From positions 35,307,769 to 35,371,768 of the forward strand of contig NC_061514.1 in the NCBI RefSeq assembly GCF_022539505.1: a stretch of 64,000 nucleotides of DNA, given 5' to 3'. Below, in pieces: positions 1-11,984 of the stretch; the stretch's first letter is position 1, and each line of letters begins with the position of its first letter. This DNA comes from Lolium rigidum (Eukaryota; Streptophyta; Magnoliopsida; Poales; Poaceae). The position numbers were made by a program, and so were the translations under genes. Under the pieces are notes generated by a model that saw only the letters and a list, made by a program, of their open reading frames with translations, made no database searches and was not told the DNA's origin.

Positions 1-640
1 AGAATGTGCATGGCGAAATCGGCGTCTGCGCCACCGATGGCAAACGAGGCCACGACGACGGTGATGGTGGCCATCGTCAGGCCATGTTAAACGGCACCGG
101 TAACGATGACGGAGGCTGCGCCGCCGGCGATGGTTACGGCACCATGTATACAAAACTCATAGCTACGGCAGGAAAAAAAAAACCATGGAAACACAATACC
201 AGCCCAGAACATACCTCGGCCAATCAGATGTCCAACAAGGCGCTAATGATGCGAACATGATTTAGAAGAGAGCACTCCTGCAAGTCCATGATTTCAATAT
301 GGCAAAGCTATGAAGCGTTTGGCATCTAATTATACGTGATTGGGGACCTTATAAATAAGCAGTATGTATGGGTTTGAAAAATTGGAAAAGTCATTTATGG
401 CACATCAATCACGATTGATAGGAAATAAAACAAATCATCATGCAAATTGTTGGAAAGAGAAAATTTGCCAGGACGGTGCTTGCATGCAAATTATATTTGG
501 AAGGTAATCGGGAATTGGTATTGGAGATACAAAAGGGGTTTCCTGGTGCACTAACGGGTTTTGTTGATGAAATACCCGGATTCATGTTATGTCTCGTCGA
601 TTGATCTAATGGTTGGTGATATGGGTGCCTGGGCACCTTG
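1..640. other. Unassigned flank
   Basis: The first 250 bases are GC-rich with scattered GATGG-type triplets and an open frame of 84 codons (6-260, +). That frame matches no family I recognise and has skewed composition, so I do not call it a gene. The rest to 640 is AT-rich with no gene or repeat structure that I can see. Confidence 0.5.
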
Positions 641-655
641 GTGCCCCTGTTAATT

Positions 656-695
<40 letters not shown>

Positions 696-718
696 CTGGG
701 GGCAGAATATTATTCTGC
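625..718. repeat. AT microsatellite with palindromic flanks, copy 1
   Basis: An uninterrupted AT run occupies about 659-693. To its left, 625-646 contains GGCACC and GGTGCC in inverted order. To its right, 702-718 is a palindrome, GCAGAATA, one base, TATTCTGC. A similar palindrome next to an AT run recurs near 10.6 kb, so this looks like the terminus of a repeated element rather than a simple microsatellite. I cannot name the family. Confidence 0.6.
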
Positions 719-894
719 ACCCGGGCCGGCCTACGCACCAGCCGCTCGAGCCATCCCGCGCGAAGCGCCACCGGCTCACGCGCAAGCCCGACCGATCGCA
801 CCCACCAGGCGTCGTAGGAAATGTGGTATGCGACATAAGATTCCTTCACCCCATCGATCAGCCCGCAACACGTGCGCTTCCTGTGCATGCCACG

Positions 895-988
895 TAATTT
901 AGCTGAGACAAGTTACTTCAGAAGCTAGGAACTTATGGACGCCACCTAATTTAGCTGAGACAATTACTTCAGAAGCTAGGAACTTATG
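895..988. repeat. 52-bp tandem duplication
   Basis: A block beginning TAATTTAGCTGAGACA occurs at 895 and again at 947, a period of 52 bases. The copies differ only by a small indel (AAGTTACTTC against AATTACTTC) and the junction bases. It is a recent local duplication with no coding content. Confidence 0.85.
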
Positions 989-1417
989 TCCATGAAGAAA
1001 CGGCGTGATACATTCAGTTACAGACCAGCGTAATCTTTTTGATGGCATATTCTAAAGTGGCAACGAGATAGATTTGGCTGCAAGAATTGCCGGCCTGATA
1101 CGCATTCATTCGAAAATCATGCTGTAAGAAGGTTTAATGTGCCAGCAAAATCACGCTAGAACCAAATACGTCATAAAATCAAGACCCTATTAACCGTGCA
1201 TTCAAAGTCATGAAACTTGAGAACTCCGATAGATATAGTATGAAAATAATACACATAATATATGTGTATACCAAGTAATTACATATGAAGGCCACTGTAT
1301 ACACAATTCAAATCAGTGATAATTGCTAATGCATGAGCCGTGTTAGACCTGGACAAAAGAAACTATATAATGTCAGACGATGTTAACTTCATATCACTTG
1401 CCCACGAACGACTTCCT

Positions 1418-4400
1418 TCATATCAGCGGCTGCAGCTGCACAAAATTGAACTCATTTAATGCTCAAGAGAGGGGAAGATACGAAGTATACAGTGTGTCAA
1501 ATACGAAGGGTAAAACTATGAATCATAAGATTGCATCATGTAAAAATACTATGCAGTCTGTGCTGTGAAGTTTACAGAAGAGGCAGAATCAAAACCCAAT
1601 AATCAAGTTGAGAGATGCTGTGAGTTATGCTATTCATTATGCACTGCTGAGAAATAGAACAAGTTCCTAAACTAATCCTCAAGCCCTGCCATATACTATC
1701 AGGCACAGTGTGCTTCCTTTATTTTAATTTTACATGTATGACTGGATCTCACATGCTAGAAAATGACTGGTCCAAAGAAATCTTTTATTATGCCGTAGCA
1801 ATTAAGTTTACAGCGATGTAAACTGCAAATTGTCACTCAATTACTGCATGAAGAAAAAATGATCCAAAATGCATAACCAATTCAAATAGGTGTTCAAAAT
1901 CTGAAGAAAGTTTGATGTCATGCTTAACCAAGGTGAACTGATTGATGCTCTGCAACATGTATACTACAAGTTTTACCCCCAGTCCCCCATCTAGCATCCA
2001 CTCAATTTCCACTCAATTTCCAGTCAATTTGACAAGCTAAATAAAAGAGAAAGCATTATACACCATACAGTACATTTACCAGGTTATAAGAAAAGAGTGG
2101 GCAGCTACTGTACCTTAAGTCGAAGGCCACCAGGTCCACCAGCATGCTCTGCCCACCGTGAAAGGACCCACAACTGGTTGCACATCATCATAGTCAGGGT
2201 AGCATCTAGATCAACAAGAAGATAATTATACTAGTTTGTCATCCTTCTCCTGTAAAACAATCTCCAGATTTCCCAGGCCTCCCAAATATGTTATAAATTG
2301 TTGATCAGTTCATGAAGACCATAGATATAGTAGTAATATCTGAATTAATGAAATCTTATTTATCCTGACATATGAGAAATTGCAGAGCCTACCAAATATC
2401 AGCTCGGTCTTGAAGAATGAACATATGGCGCATACCCTTGTTGTTATGACCGGCCTGGTCTACCGCCGGAGGGGGCCCATTGGCCCAACCGGCCAAGCTT
2501 AGTTAGGGGCTTAGCCCAGTTAGCAGATTAGGGTTTCGCTAGTTCTCTTATATATACGAGTTGTAATAGACTAAATCAATCAAGCAATAATCGGATATCA
2601 TTATTGCCGACTCCCGGAGGAGTCGGCCTTCTCTTGCTCGCGCCGCCCAAGCCCTAGCCGCCGCCGCCGCGAGCCCGCCACGCGCGCCCTCGCCGCCGGC
2701 GCCGCCTTCCTCCCTCTAGCTCTCCGCACTTCCACCCCTACAATCTACGCCCTCGCCTCGGTAGAACCCTAGTTTCTACCAATTTGGTATCAGAGACATC
2801 TACGATCATGTCTTCGGGCCAGATCACCGCCACCTCCGCCGCCGCATCCGAGACGCCGCCGGCCTCCTCCGCCGCGCAGCTGCCGCCGCCCTCCACGGGC
2901 GCCGCGGCGCCCCTGGCAGATGTAGCCGGCGCCGCCCCCCTCCTCTCGCCACAGGAGCTGTCGACGGCCATCCGCGACCTCGCCACCGCCGTCCAGGGCA
3001 TCCGCCTGTACCTCATCGGCACGCAGGGGATGACTACGCCGGTCCTGTCGCCACCCCTCGGTGCATACCCGGCCGCGCCGACAGCCCTCCCCGGCCAAGG
3101 AGCGCCCACTCCGCCCCCGGCCTCACCGCCGCCACCATGGGCGTCCTGGCCGCCGGCCCCCAGCCCGGGCCCCGCCACGCTGCCCCAGGGGGTGCCCATC
3201 CAGCGGGTCCAGTTCCCGCCCTCGCCCTCCCGACTCCCTGCGTGGGTGACCGCGACGGAGCCCCCGCCGATCCACTCGGCCGCACCGGCGCCAGCCCCCG
3301 TCTACACCACCGCCGGGGACCCTCCGCGGCCGTCTTTCCCGGACCCGCCGCCCGCCCGCTTCGCCGAGCCGTCCGGCTGGTCGCGCGGAGTACCCCGCCC
3401 AGGGCGCCACCGGCCTCGCTCCCCCACGCTACGCCAAGCTGGAATTCGCCACATACGACGGCGTCGAGGACCCCGTCAACTGGCTCAACCAGTGCGAGCA
3501 GTTCTTCCGGGGACAGCATACCCTGGCTTCGGACCGGACGTGGCTCGCCTCGTACCACCTCCGCGGCGCCGCCCAGACGTGGTACTACTCCCTGGAGCAG
3601 GACGAGGGTGGCATGCCTCCATGGGACCGATTCCGTGAGCTCTGCCTTCTCCGCTTCGGCCCCCGGTCCGCGGCGGCCGCCTGGCGGAACTTGGACGTTT
3701 GGCGTTCACCACCACGGTGCAGGACTTCGCCGACCGCTTCCAAGCCCTCGCCTGCCATGCGCCCGGCGTGACGGGCCAGCAGCGTGCCGAGCTCTTCATC
3801 GGTGGCCTCCCGGACCATATCCGCGTGGACTTCGAGCTACGAGCCCCGCGGGACCTCCGGACGGCGATGCACTACGCGCGCGCTTATGAGCGTCGCGCCC
3901 GGGCGGTTCGGCGGACGTCCACGACCCGCGGCGCCCGCGCCGCCCGTCCTCCTCCGCCGGCCGCAGCCGCCACCCGCCCGCCCCACCTGGACCGGGCTGG
4001 CCCTGCCCCCGCAGCTACACGCACGTTCCGCCGCCTCACCCCGGCGGAGCAGCTCGAACGCCGCCGCACGGGGCTGCGCTTCAGCTGCGATGACCCATAC
4101 ACGCCCGGACACGTGTGCCCTCGCCTCTTCTACCTGGAGACGGTCGATGTCGAGGAGGGCGACCCGATGGCCGGGCCGGTGGCCGCGGCATCCGAGATGG
4201 CCGCGCCGACCGACGCAGCTGCCACGGCCTTCGTCGTGTCCCTCCACGCGCTCGCCGGCATCCGCCACGAGCGGACGATGTTGCTCCCGGTCACCATCCG
4301 GGGCGAGCCCCCGGTGGCGCTGCCGGACACGGGGTCTACGCATAATTTCCTCCCCGCCGCCACTATGCGCCGCCTCGCGCTACGGCCGACGGGCGGGGAT

Positions 4401-7400
4401 TCCCTCCGCGTGACCGTGGCCAACGGTGACCGCCTCCACCGCCATGGGGTGGTGCAGCACGTCCCCCTTACCATCGGCGACGAGCACTTCGTCATCACGT
4501 GCGCCGGCATCGACTTGGGCTGCTTCGACTTCATCCTTGGCGTCGACTTCTCGCGGACACTCGGACCCATCCTGCGGGATTTCGACGCCACGACGATGAC
4601 CTTCGGCGCCGGGGACGCCACATCCGATGGGAGGGCCTCGGGGGCACATCTCCCGCACCGCAGCTCCAGCTAGTCTCGGGGGCCGACGACGCCGACCACC
4701 CCTCCCCGACGCACCTCCTACAGCAGCATGGCGACATCTTCGAGGAGCCGCAGGGCCTGCCGCCCCCACGAGCATGTGACCATCGCATACACTTGCTCCC
4801 CGGGTCGGCGCCAGTGGCTGTGCGCCCATACCGCTACCCCCAGCTGCAGAAGGACGAGCTGGAGCGCCAGTGCGCACTCATGTTGGCGGCGGGCATCATC
4901 AGGATCTCCACGTCCCCGTTCTCCGCGCCGGTGCTCTTGGTGCGCAAGTCGGATGGCACGTGGCGCTTCTGCATCGACTACCGCGCCCTCAACGCCCTCA
5001 CGCTCAAGGACAAGTTCCCGATCCCGGTGGTTGACGAGCTGTTTGACGAGCTCCACGGCGCGAGGTTCTTCACCAAGCTCGACCAAGCTCGACCTCCGCT
5101 CAGGCTATCATCAGGTGCGCATGCACCCGGAGGACATCGCCAAGACGGCGTTCCGGACACACCATGGCCACTTCGAGTTCGTGGTGATGCCCTTCGGCCT
5201 CACCAACGCGCCCGCGACCTTCCGAGCCCCGATGAATGATGTCCTTCGCCCATACTTACGTCGTTTTGTGCTGGTTTTTTCGATGATATCTTGATCTACA
5301 GCGCATCATGGGCGGAGCACCTGCAGCATGTCGCCATCGTCTTCAACGAGCTTCGAGCGCATCGACTTCACCTCAAGCGCTCGAAGTGCTCGTTTGCGAC
5401 GACCTCGGTGGCCTATCTTGGTCACGTCATCTCCGCCGACGGGGTGGCCATGGATGCGGACAAGGTGGCGGCGGTCGCCGCCCGGCCGACGCCGCGTTCA
5501 CCACGCGCCCTCCGCGGGTTCCCGGGGCTCGCCGGCTACTACCGGAAGTTCATCCGGGACTTCGGCCTCATCGCCTCGCCGCTCACGCGCCTCGCTGCGA
5601 CACGAGGCCTTCGCTTGGGACGACGAGGCTACCGCTGCCTTCGAGGCCCTTAAGGGGGCCCTCACGACGGGCCCCGTTCTCCAGATGCCGGACTTCGACA
5701 AGCCGTTCATCGTCGACTGTGACGCTTCCGGGGCGGGGTTCGGTGCCGTCCTTCACCAGGGTGACGGGCCGCTCGCCTACTTCAGCCGGCCGTTTGCTGC
5801 ACGCCACCTCAAGCTGGCGGCGTATGAGCAGGAACTCATTGGCTTGGTCCAGGCCGTCCGCCACTGGCGCCCTTACCTATGGGGGCGCTCGTTCCGCGTA
5901 CGTACGGACCACTACAGCCTTAAGTTCCTCTTGGACCAGCGGCTGTCGACAGTGCCCCAGCACCAGTGGATCAGCAAGCTGTTTGGCTTCGACTTCACGG
6001 TGGAGTATCGTCCGGGGCGCCTCAACACGGTGGCCGACGCCCTGTCCCGCCGCGACGTCGAGCCCGACGCCATTGAGGGTGACTCGGCCGGACACCTACT
6101 CTGCATCCGCTCGGGTCCCTCCTTCGCTCTCTTCGACCGCATCCGCCAGGCGACGGTGTCCGCGCCGGATGCCCAGCTACTGCGGCAGCAGCTCACCGCG
6201 GGCGAGTTGGACGACCCTTGGCGCGTCACCGACGGCCTTCTCCTCCACGGGCGCCGCATGTTCGTCCCCGACCATGATGATCTCCGCCATCAGGTGCTGC
6301 TCTTGGCGCACTCCGCCGGTCATGAGGGTGTCCAGAAGACCCTCCATCGCCTTCGCGCGGACTTCTACATCCCTGGCGATAAGGCCCTGGTCCAGGATTG
6401 GGTGCGTTCGTGTGAGACGTGCCAGCGCAACAAGACGGAGACTTTGCGTCCAGCCGGTGTCTTGCAGCCGCTTGACGTTCCTTCACAGGTGTGGGCCGAC
6501 ATCTCCATGGACTTCATCGAGGGCCTTCCGAGGGTGGGCGGCAAGTCTGTCATCCTTACGGTGGTTGACCGCTTCTCCAAATACGCCCATTTCATCGCGC
6601 TTGGCCATCCCTACACGGCGGCGTCTGTGGCCCGCGCCTTCTTCGACGGTATCGTCCGCCTACACGGGTTTCCCTCGTCCATTGTCTGTGATCGAGATCC
6701 GGTGTTCACGGGGCACGTATGGCGGGACATCTTCCGCATGGCTGGGGTCCAACTCCGGTTCAGCACGGCGTTCCATCCTCAGACGGACGGCCAGTCCGAG
6801 GTGGTCAATAAGGTGATCGCCATGTATTTGCGCTGTGTTACGGGTGATCGTCCTCGCGCTTGGGTGGATTGGCTTGCATGGGCGGAGTACTGCTACAACA
6901 CCTCCTACCACTCTGCCCTGCGTGCCACGCGTTCGAGGTGGTCTACGGTCGACCCCCACCGCCTATCCTACCGGTGGATCCGAGCCGACGAGCGCGGACG
7001 GAGGCAGCCGTGGCGAGCTCATCCGCGCTCGCGACGAGATGCTGGCCGAGGTGCGGCAGCGTCTTGTCCAAGCTCAACAGGTCGCCAAGCACTACTATGA
7101 CGGGCGACATCGGGAGGTTGAGTATGCGGTGGGTGACTGGGTGTGGCTTCGCCTGTTGCACCGCTCTCATCAGTCCCTCGACCCGCGTGCCAAGCGTAAA
7201 CTTGGTCCGCGCTACGCAGGGCCCTTCATCATCGTCGAGCGGATTGGGACCATGGCCTACAGGCTTCAGTTGCCAGAGGGGGCTCGCATTCACGACGTGT
7301 TCCACGTGGGCCTGCTGAAGCCCTATCACGGTGCCCCGCCGATGGCCACTCCACCACTTCCGCCGACGGCTGAGGGTCGTCTCGCTGCCCGGGTCCGGCC

Positions 7401-10205
7401 AAGGTGCTCCGCGCTCAACTCCGTCGTGATGTGTGGCACTTGTTGGTGCAGTGGGAGGGCCTTTCCGAGGAGGAGGCGACTTGGGAGCCCCGCGAGGAGT
7501 TCCGAGCAGCATTATCCGGACTACCGGCTCGAGGACGAGCTGTTTGCGCAGGCGGGGAGAGATGTTATGACCGGCCTGGTCTACCGCCGGAGGGGGCCCA
7601 TTGGCCCAACCGGCCAAGCTTAGTTAGGGGCTTAGCCCGGTTAGCAGATTAGGGTTTCGCTAGTTCTCTTATATATACGAGTTGTAATAGACTAAATCAA
7701 TCAAGCAATAATCAGATATCATTATTGCCGACTCCCAGAGGAGTCGGCCTTCTCTTGCTCGCGCCGCCCAAGCCCTAGCCGCCGCCGCCGCGAGCCCGCC
7801 ACGGCGCCCTGCCGCCGGCGCCGCCTTCCTCCCTCTAGCTCTCCGCACTTCCACCCCTACAATCTACGCCCTCGCCTCGGTAGAACCCTAGTTTCTACCA
7901 CTTGTATATCAGTATCCGTGTTGACCATCTTTCTAATGTACAAATCCATTGTACATAACTAAATTGTTTTCGGTGGTGATATTTTGCCAAAATTAACTCG
8001 AAATGGTATGTAGCAAAGGGACTCCATGAAGATAAGCATATTAGAAAATAAGGATGTAAAACCAAGGGGAGACATATGAGAAGCTTATACTAGACAGAAC
8101 AACAGGTATTCCCAGCGACTGATCTATTGCACAAATGACAAAAACGAAACAGCCAAATAGCATAATAAAATTACTACAAGGGAGCAGAGAAGGTTGCAGC
8201 TTCTTTGCAAGAGAGAGACGCTGAGAGATGCCGAGATTGCAGCTACTGCTAGCCTGCTGCTGCAACCACCCACGCGGATATCATAATACCAATTTTTATT
8301 TTGATTTGGTACATTCACATAGAACCTAGCATGCCCACTAGCACTAGATTGGAGATACCATTGCAGCCAACAACAAAGAAATTATTATGCATAAATACTT
8401 ATCTCGAGCTTTATTTGTTACAGCAACAAAAATTATGGCGAGTAAAACTGAAATATTGAACACACCAGAGCTTTCATCCCTTATTAGAGCTTTCATGCAT
8501 CTCTTAATCTCTACATGTATGTTATATATATGTAGCATCTGTAATGTGCTATATGCAATGGTAAAATAAACTGCAATACTAACTCAGCAAGTAACTGGAG
8601 CAGAAAATAAGTACTACAACTACGACGAACTACATAATGCAGTCTGAAGTAACCTACATTCCATGAAATGTCTCTCAACTAAAATGATAAACACAGGAGA
8701 TTTGTACAGTTTCAAGCTGCACCAAATGGTCTGCAAAATACTTGGCATTTTAGCTATGACAATTACGAGGTTAGGAGAGCAAACACCATTCCAACAAGGA
8801 CCATCAGAATCGATGTCACCCAGCAGTCACCAATTTACCCACACGTTATAATATGAATTATAGATAAGCAATGCTAGCAATGTTTATGATTAATCCATGT
8901 TTAACTATTTCTATGGAAGAGTTGCAGACGAGCATAATTGGCAAATGTAAATAGAAATGTTTTTTAATGTTAGATAAGCAAAAACTCTGTCCTCACAGAC
9001 AAGTTGGATCTCTCATCGCTTGCTGGAATTAAACACTGCACCGAGGAGATATCAACCTAATGATATAATAGGATACACAACTCAATTGCGATCCAAAAAT
9101 GTTGCACAATGGAGACCAGCACTTAATCATCCAAATTGGTAGAAATGGGGCGGTACTGAAGAGTACTAGAAGAAAATAAAGAAGCAGCCAATGTCAATCA
9201 CCTGTTGCGTACCACCGAAATCAGCAAGGGAGCACACCGACGCAGCTACAAGATAATAATTTTCTTCGAAATTACATCTCAAAAAGCTACCTCTCTCCAC
9301 GGTTGGGATGATTAAAATCACAAACAATAATTACGGCACAGCTATGATACCCCAAACAATAATTACGGTTCTGCAAACTGCTAACAGTGACCAACAAGCT
9401 CACAGAAAGAAGGAAATCGGCAAATAGATATTTTTGTATTGAAAGTGATCTTCCACGAGTAATAGGCAAGGCACTGAAAGAACTTATGACTCACTTACGT
9501 CAAATTGAGCTACTACTAGAGTACTAGTGATGCCAAATAAGCTAGCGATTAACTGATAATAGATTCATCTTCGCTGCTCTAATCCTCACTTCCATGATGA
9601 ATTGCTAAATGCAAATCTCTGTTCGACAAAGAATGCATAAGCATCTGAACTAATCTACCCTTCACGCATGTTCAAACAACAAACAATACTCGTCAGGAAA
9701 AACAAATAATTTGTAGAGGCATGAATCCTGCAGTTAAAGCAATGCACAACAGAGCAATGGAACGGCATGAGCAGTCGTTGTCAGTAGCTTGGCATGTGAT
9801 GTAAGAAAATTTGAAGACCAAATACCCATCGAGGTAAGCTGAGTACTTAATTCAATGGCGCACTGTCCGACTAAGATGCACATTCGGCCCATCGATGCCC
9901 CCTGCAGCGTCGACCGCAACCCCACCTCCCTCCGCCAAAGGCCGCTCAGTATGCTACCGACTCAGCCGGCCGACCACGGCGCCAGCGATTCTACCAGCCA
10001 GCCACGACGGATACGAGTAGAACCAGAGCGCGCAGAGTACACCCGCCACTCACCACCGGCCGTTCACCCACCGCTCTCGTCGCCTGGTACGCAGCAATCA
10101 CAGCAAAATTTTCCCCACGATCTACCAGGGGCAGCGGTTGGAAAGAAAGGCCTCACCGACGTCGATGATGGTGGAGAGGAAGCCCGCAGATGACGGGCTC
10201 GCCAT
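1418..10205 (-). CDS. Possible low-copy gene on the minus strand, split by a retrotransposon
   Basis: A chain of short minus-strand segments joins in one consistent phase with GT donors and AG acceptors. The segments are 10205-10157 (ATG in a GC-rich stretch, peptide [16 protein letters not shown]), 9245-9202, 9035-8997, 8259-8178, 2205-2114 (includes [10 protein letters not shown]) and 1435-1418, which ends in TGA. The product would be about 100 residues and matches nothing I recognise. The Reina-like element at 2442-7900 would lie in an intron between the fifth and fourth segments, reading left to right. The GC-rich block 9870-10480 followed by AT-rich DNA is typical of the 5' end of a grass gene. 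I chose segments partly because phases agreed, so chance assembly is a real risk. It could instead be non-coding DNA. Confidence 0.27.
2437..2441. repeat. Target site duplication CTTGT (left)
   Basis: CTTGT stands directly before the 5' LTR and again at 7901-7905 directly after the 3' LTR. This defines both ends of the insertion exactly. Confidence 0.95.
2442..2781 (+). repeat. 5' LTR of Reina-like copy 1
   Basis: This LTR of 340 bp has a TATA-like TTATATATA at about 2548-2556, which probably serves the genomic transcript. GC-rich GCC triplet repeats lie at about 2655-2705. The last bases form a small inverted repeat, GGTAGAAC and GTTTCTACC, around CCTA. Confidence 0.95.
2785..2795 (+). promoter_or_regulatory. 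Primer binding site, initiator Met tRNA type
   Basis: TGGTATCAGAG begins three bases after the LTR. It is the standard complement of the 3' end of plant initiator methionine tRNA used by chromoviruses. Confidence 0.9.
2808..7550 (+). pseudogene. gag-pol polyprotein, frameshifted (Reina-like copy 1)
   Basis: The start is taken as the ATG at 2808, just after the primer binding site. Gag runs to about 4070, with a Pro/Ala-rich N-terminus and a capsid-like region near 3430-3890. A degenerate zinc knuckle ([11 protein letters not shown]) follows. An aspartic protease with DTGSTHNF is near 4327, then reverse transcriptase at about 4700-5480. RNase H (IVDCDASG) is at about 5710-6040. Integrase has a zinc-binding region near 6300-6430 (CETCQRNK) and a DDE core (MDFIEG, CDRDP, and a Glu before VVNK). 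A chromodomain lies at about 7400-7500. The frame shifts near 3400, 3695, 4625, 5085, 5280, 5600, 6930, 7000, 7400 and 7505, and a stop falls at 4671. A 10-bp direct duplication (CAAGCTCGAC, 5074-5093) and a short T-run at 5275-5280 before the RT catalytic motif explain two of the breaks. It cannot make a full polyprotein as written. Confidence 0.88.
7551..7562 (+). promoter_or_regulatory. Polypurine tract
   Basis: GGCGGGGAGAGA abuts the 3' LTR start TGTTATGACC. This is the expected plus-strand priming site. Confidence 0.85.
7563..7900 (+). repeat. 3' LTR of Reina-like copy 1
   Basis: This is 338 bp, near-identical to 2442-2781, and is followed by the CTTGT target duplication at 7901-7905. 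The differences are three transitions and two one-base deletions in the GC-rich part. Confidence 0.95.
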
Positions 10206-10529
10206 GGGAACTCCGCTCGAGCTCGTGGATGCATCCGTCGTCTACTGGGAAGTGCCCCGCGCGCAGCTCCCCACGGGGAATGCCGCGCAGGCCGACTGGA
10301 ATTCAAGACCGCCAGCGAGGAAGGTGAAGGGAGCTCGGATTGCCGTACAGTAGGAGGAAAAGATGCAGAGTCGCCCGGATCTCCGCGGCGGCGTCGGGAA
10401 CTAGAGGCCGCCGGTCGAGCTAGGAGAGGCGTGCGGGGGCGGTTTCTAGACTGAATCGAGTGGGGAGTAAACAATTGGATCTCTCACCATAAAAAAACTG
10501 CCCACCCAAAAATATTACATCGCGGTGTA

Positions 10530-10655
10530 TTTTTTTTACAGTGAGCACGGATGGGTTGGCTGGATCGAGCCGCACCGAAGCACGTCAGGCTGGCTGGGCC
10601 GATCGACCGGGGTGCAGAATAAGTTATTCTACATCCAGGGGTTCTAATAGAGTTT

Positions 10656-10709
<54 letters not shown>
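10530..10709. repeat. AT microsatellite with palindromic flank, copy 2
   Basis: A long TA run lies at about 10659-10709. At 10613-10634, TGCAGAATAA and TTATTCTACA form a near palindrome like the one at 702-718, here on the opposite side of the run. The GC-rich part (about 10540-10612) resembles 720-800 in reverse orientation. The two loci therefore look like related repeat termini in opposite orientation. Confidence 0.55.
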
Positions 10710-10714
<5 letters not shown>

Positions 10715-10719
10715 CAGCC

Positions 10720-11980
10720 CCTTCTTGTGTCTCACGTCACCTGACCAAGATCTTCCAATCATGCAGGGGAAGATGACAGAATGCTCACCGTCGATCATTT
10801 CGTAAAAAAAAAAACTCGATAATAATAGTAGTATTACTTAGCGAGTGGTTCTGAAGATACAGAGATCTTTTCGCAAAAAAAAGAAGATACAGAGATCGAC
10901 CAACCGTTTACTGCCTTCGCTGTGTCGTTGAAACCATTGAATTGCGAAACGTGTACCGATTCCTAGCTAGCTCCAGGAGTGGGGAAGTCAAACAAATTTC
11001 AGGCGCTTTCATGTAGGGTCGGGACGGTGGAAAATTTTTCCACGAGATAATGACACAATAAGCTGAACCTGAAAGCAGTGCGTGCCAATGTATATGGTCG
11101 AACTGAGCTAATCTCGACTAGTATCCTTGAACGGTCACACAATTCTACCACTCCAGAAAACTGACTAAACTAAATTAACTAACCTAACCTATCAGTTTTC
11201 GAATCAGAACCCATTTGATGGGAATATCTCGACTAGATTGTCATTCAAAATAAGCTTTTGCCGGCAAATCGTTTGGAAAAGAGAGATGTTGGCCAACCTA
11301 TGTGGAAGCACTATACCAGCTTAATTTGTTTGAAACGCTGGGGGCTACCGTACCCCACTAGAATATGTAAGTCTTCCAATCTAACATCAACGGAATGTCG
11401 CAAACTTGGTTCTTCAACCCAAATCAAAATCTTTAGCAGCTCATGGGGATGACTTCAGGAAGTCCCAGTCACCAACTTGTAAGTAAACTCCATGCAGCCT
11501 CTCCTATCCAGTGAACTTTTATCTCTCTGTCAAAACCCGATGAGTCGTTGACATACTTCCCCAACAGATTCTCAGAGATCTGTAGCAAAACCTCAGCACT
11601 CTAAGCACAATCATGATCAACGGCTCCACGCAAGCGCTCCTCATAGGATTAATGAACTGGGCTCTCAACCGCAACCCTCCGCCAACCCAAGAACAATTAC
11701 ATGGCTTTATGGGATCATATGTCGGGGAGAAAGAAGACGACAATACCACCAAGGATGGGTAGTCACAGTCACTCACTCTAGCGACTGACAATTGTAAGAA
11801 ATTTAGGGTTTTGGAGATAGACGGTCTACCCTTTACTCATATGCTTGTGTAATGGAGAAACTGTGATAACTCATAAGGCAGAGCGATAGAGTTTAGACCG
11901 TCGATCCATCGATGAAAACCTCCTACAAATAACAACGTAGCAATGCGCACGGGAGAGAAGCTATCCGAACACAACCTAAG
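10720..11980. other. Unassigned AT-rich DNA
   Basis: I see no convincing gene, LTR or terminal inverted repeat here. Short open frames (for example 11519-11791 -) have no recognisable domain and no compositional support. Confidence 0.5.
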
Positions 11981-11984
11981 TTTT

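Larger units (their letters stand above)
2442..7900 (+). mobile_element. Ty3/gypsy chromovirus LTR retrotransposon, Reina-like (copy 1)
   Basis: This is a structurally complete 5459-bp element. LTRs of 340 and 338 bp start TGTTATGACC and end TTCTACCA. The primer binding site TGGTATCAGAG at 2785-2795 fits initiator Met tRNA, and the purine tract GGCGGGGAGAGA lies at 7551-7562. The 5-bp target duplication is intact. Small size, short LTRs, pol order PR-RT-RNaseH-INT and a C-terminal chromodomain fit the Reina clade; the clade name is inference. By hand the LTRs differ by three transitions and two single-base indels, under 1 per cent substitution, so insertion was recent (a few hundred thousand years at commonly used grass rates). 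Despite that, the reading frame is broken in many places. Confidence 0.93.

Noticed and set aside
2738..3199. Minus-strand 153-codon frame over gag
   Set aside because: Shadow of the GC-rich gag region of the Reina-like element; no domain, and it starts inside gag and overlaps the LTR.
8770..8840. Minus-strand hydrophobic peptide [19 protein letters not shown] ending in a stop
   Set aside because: Looks like a membrane tail exon, but no acceptor or phase-compatible upstream exon was found; an upstream in-frame stop lies only a few codons away.
9855..10193. 112-codon plus-strand frame
   Set aside because: No domain; better read as the antisense of a GC-rich 5' block.
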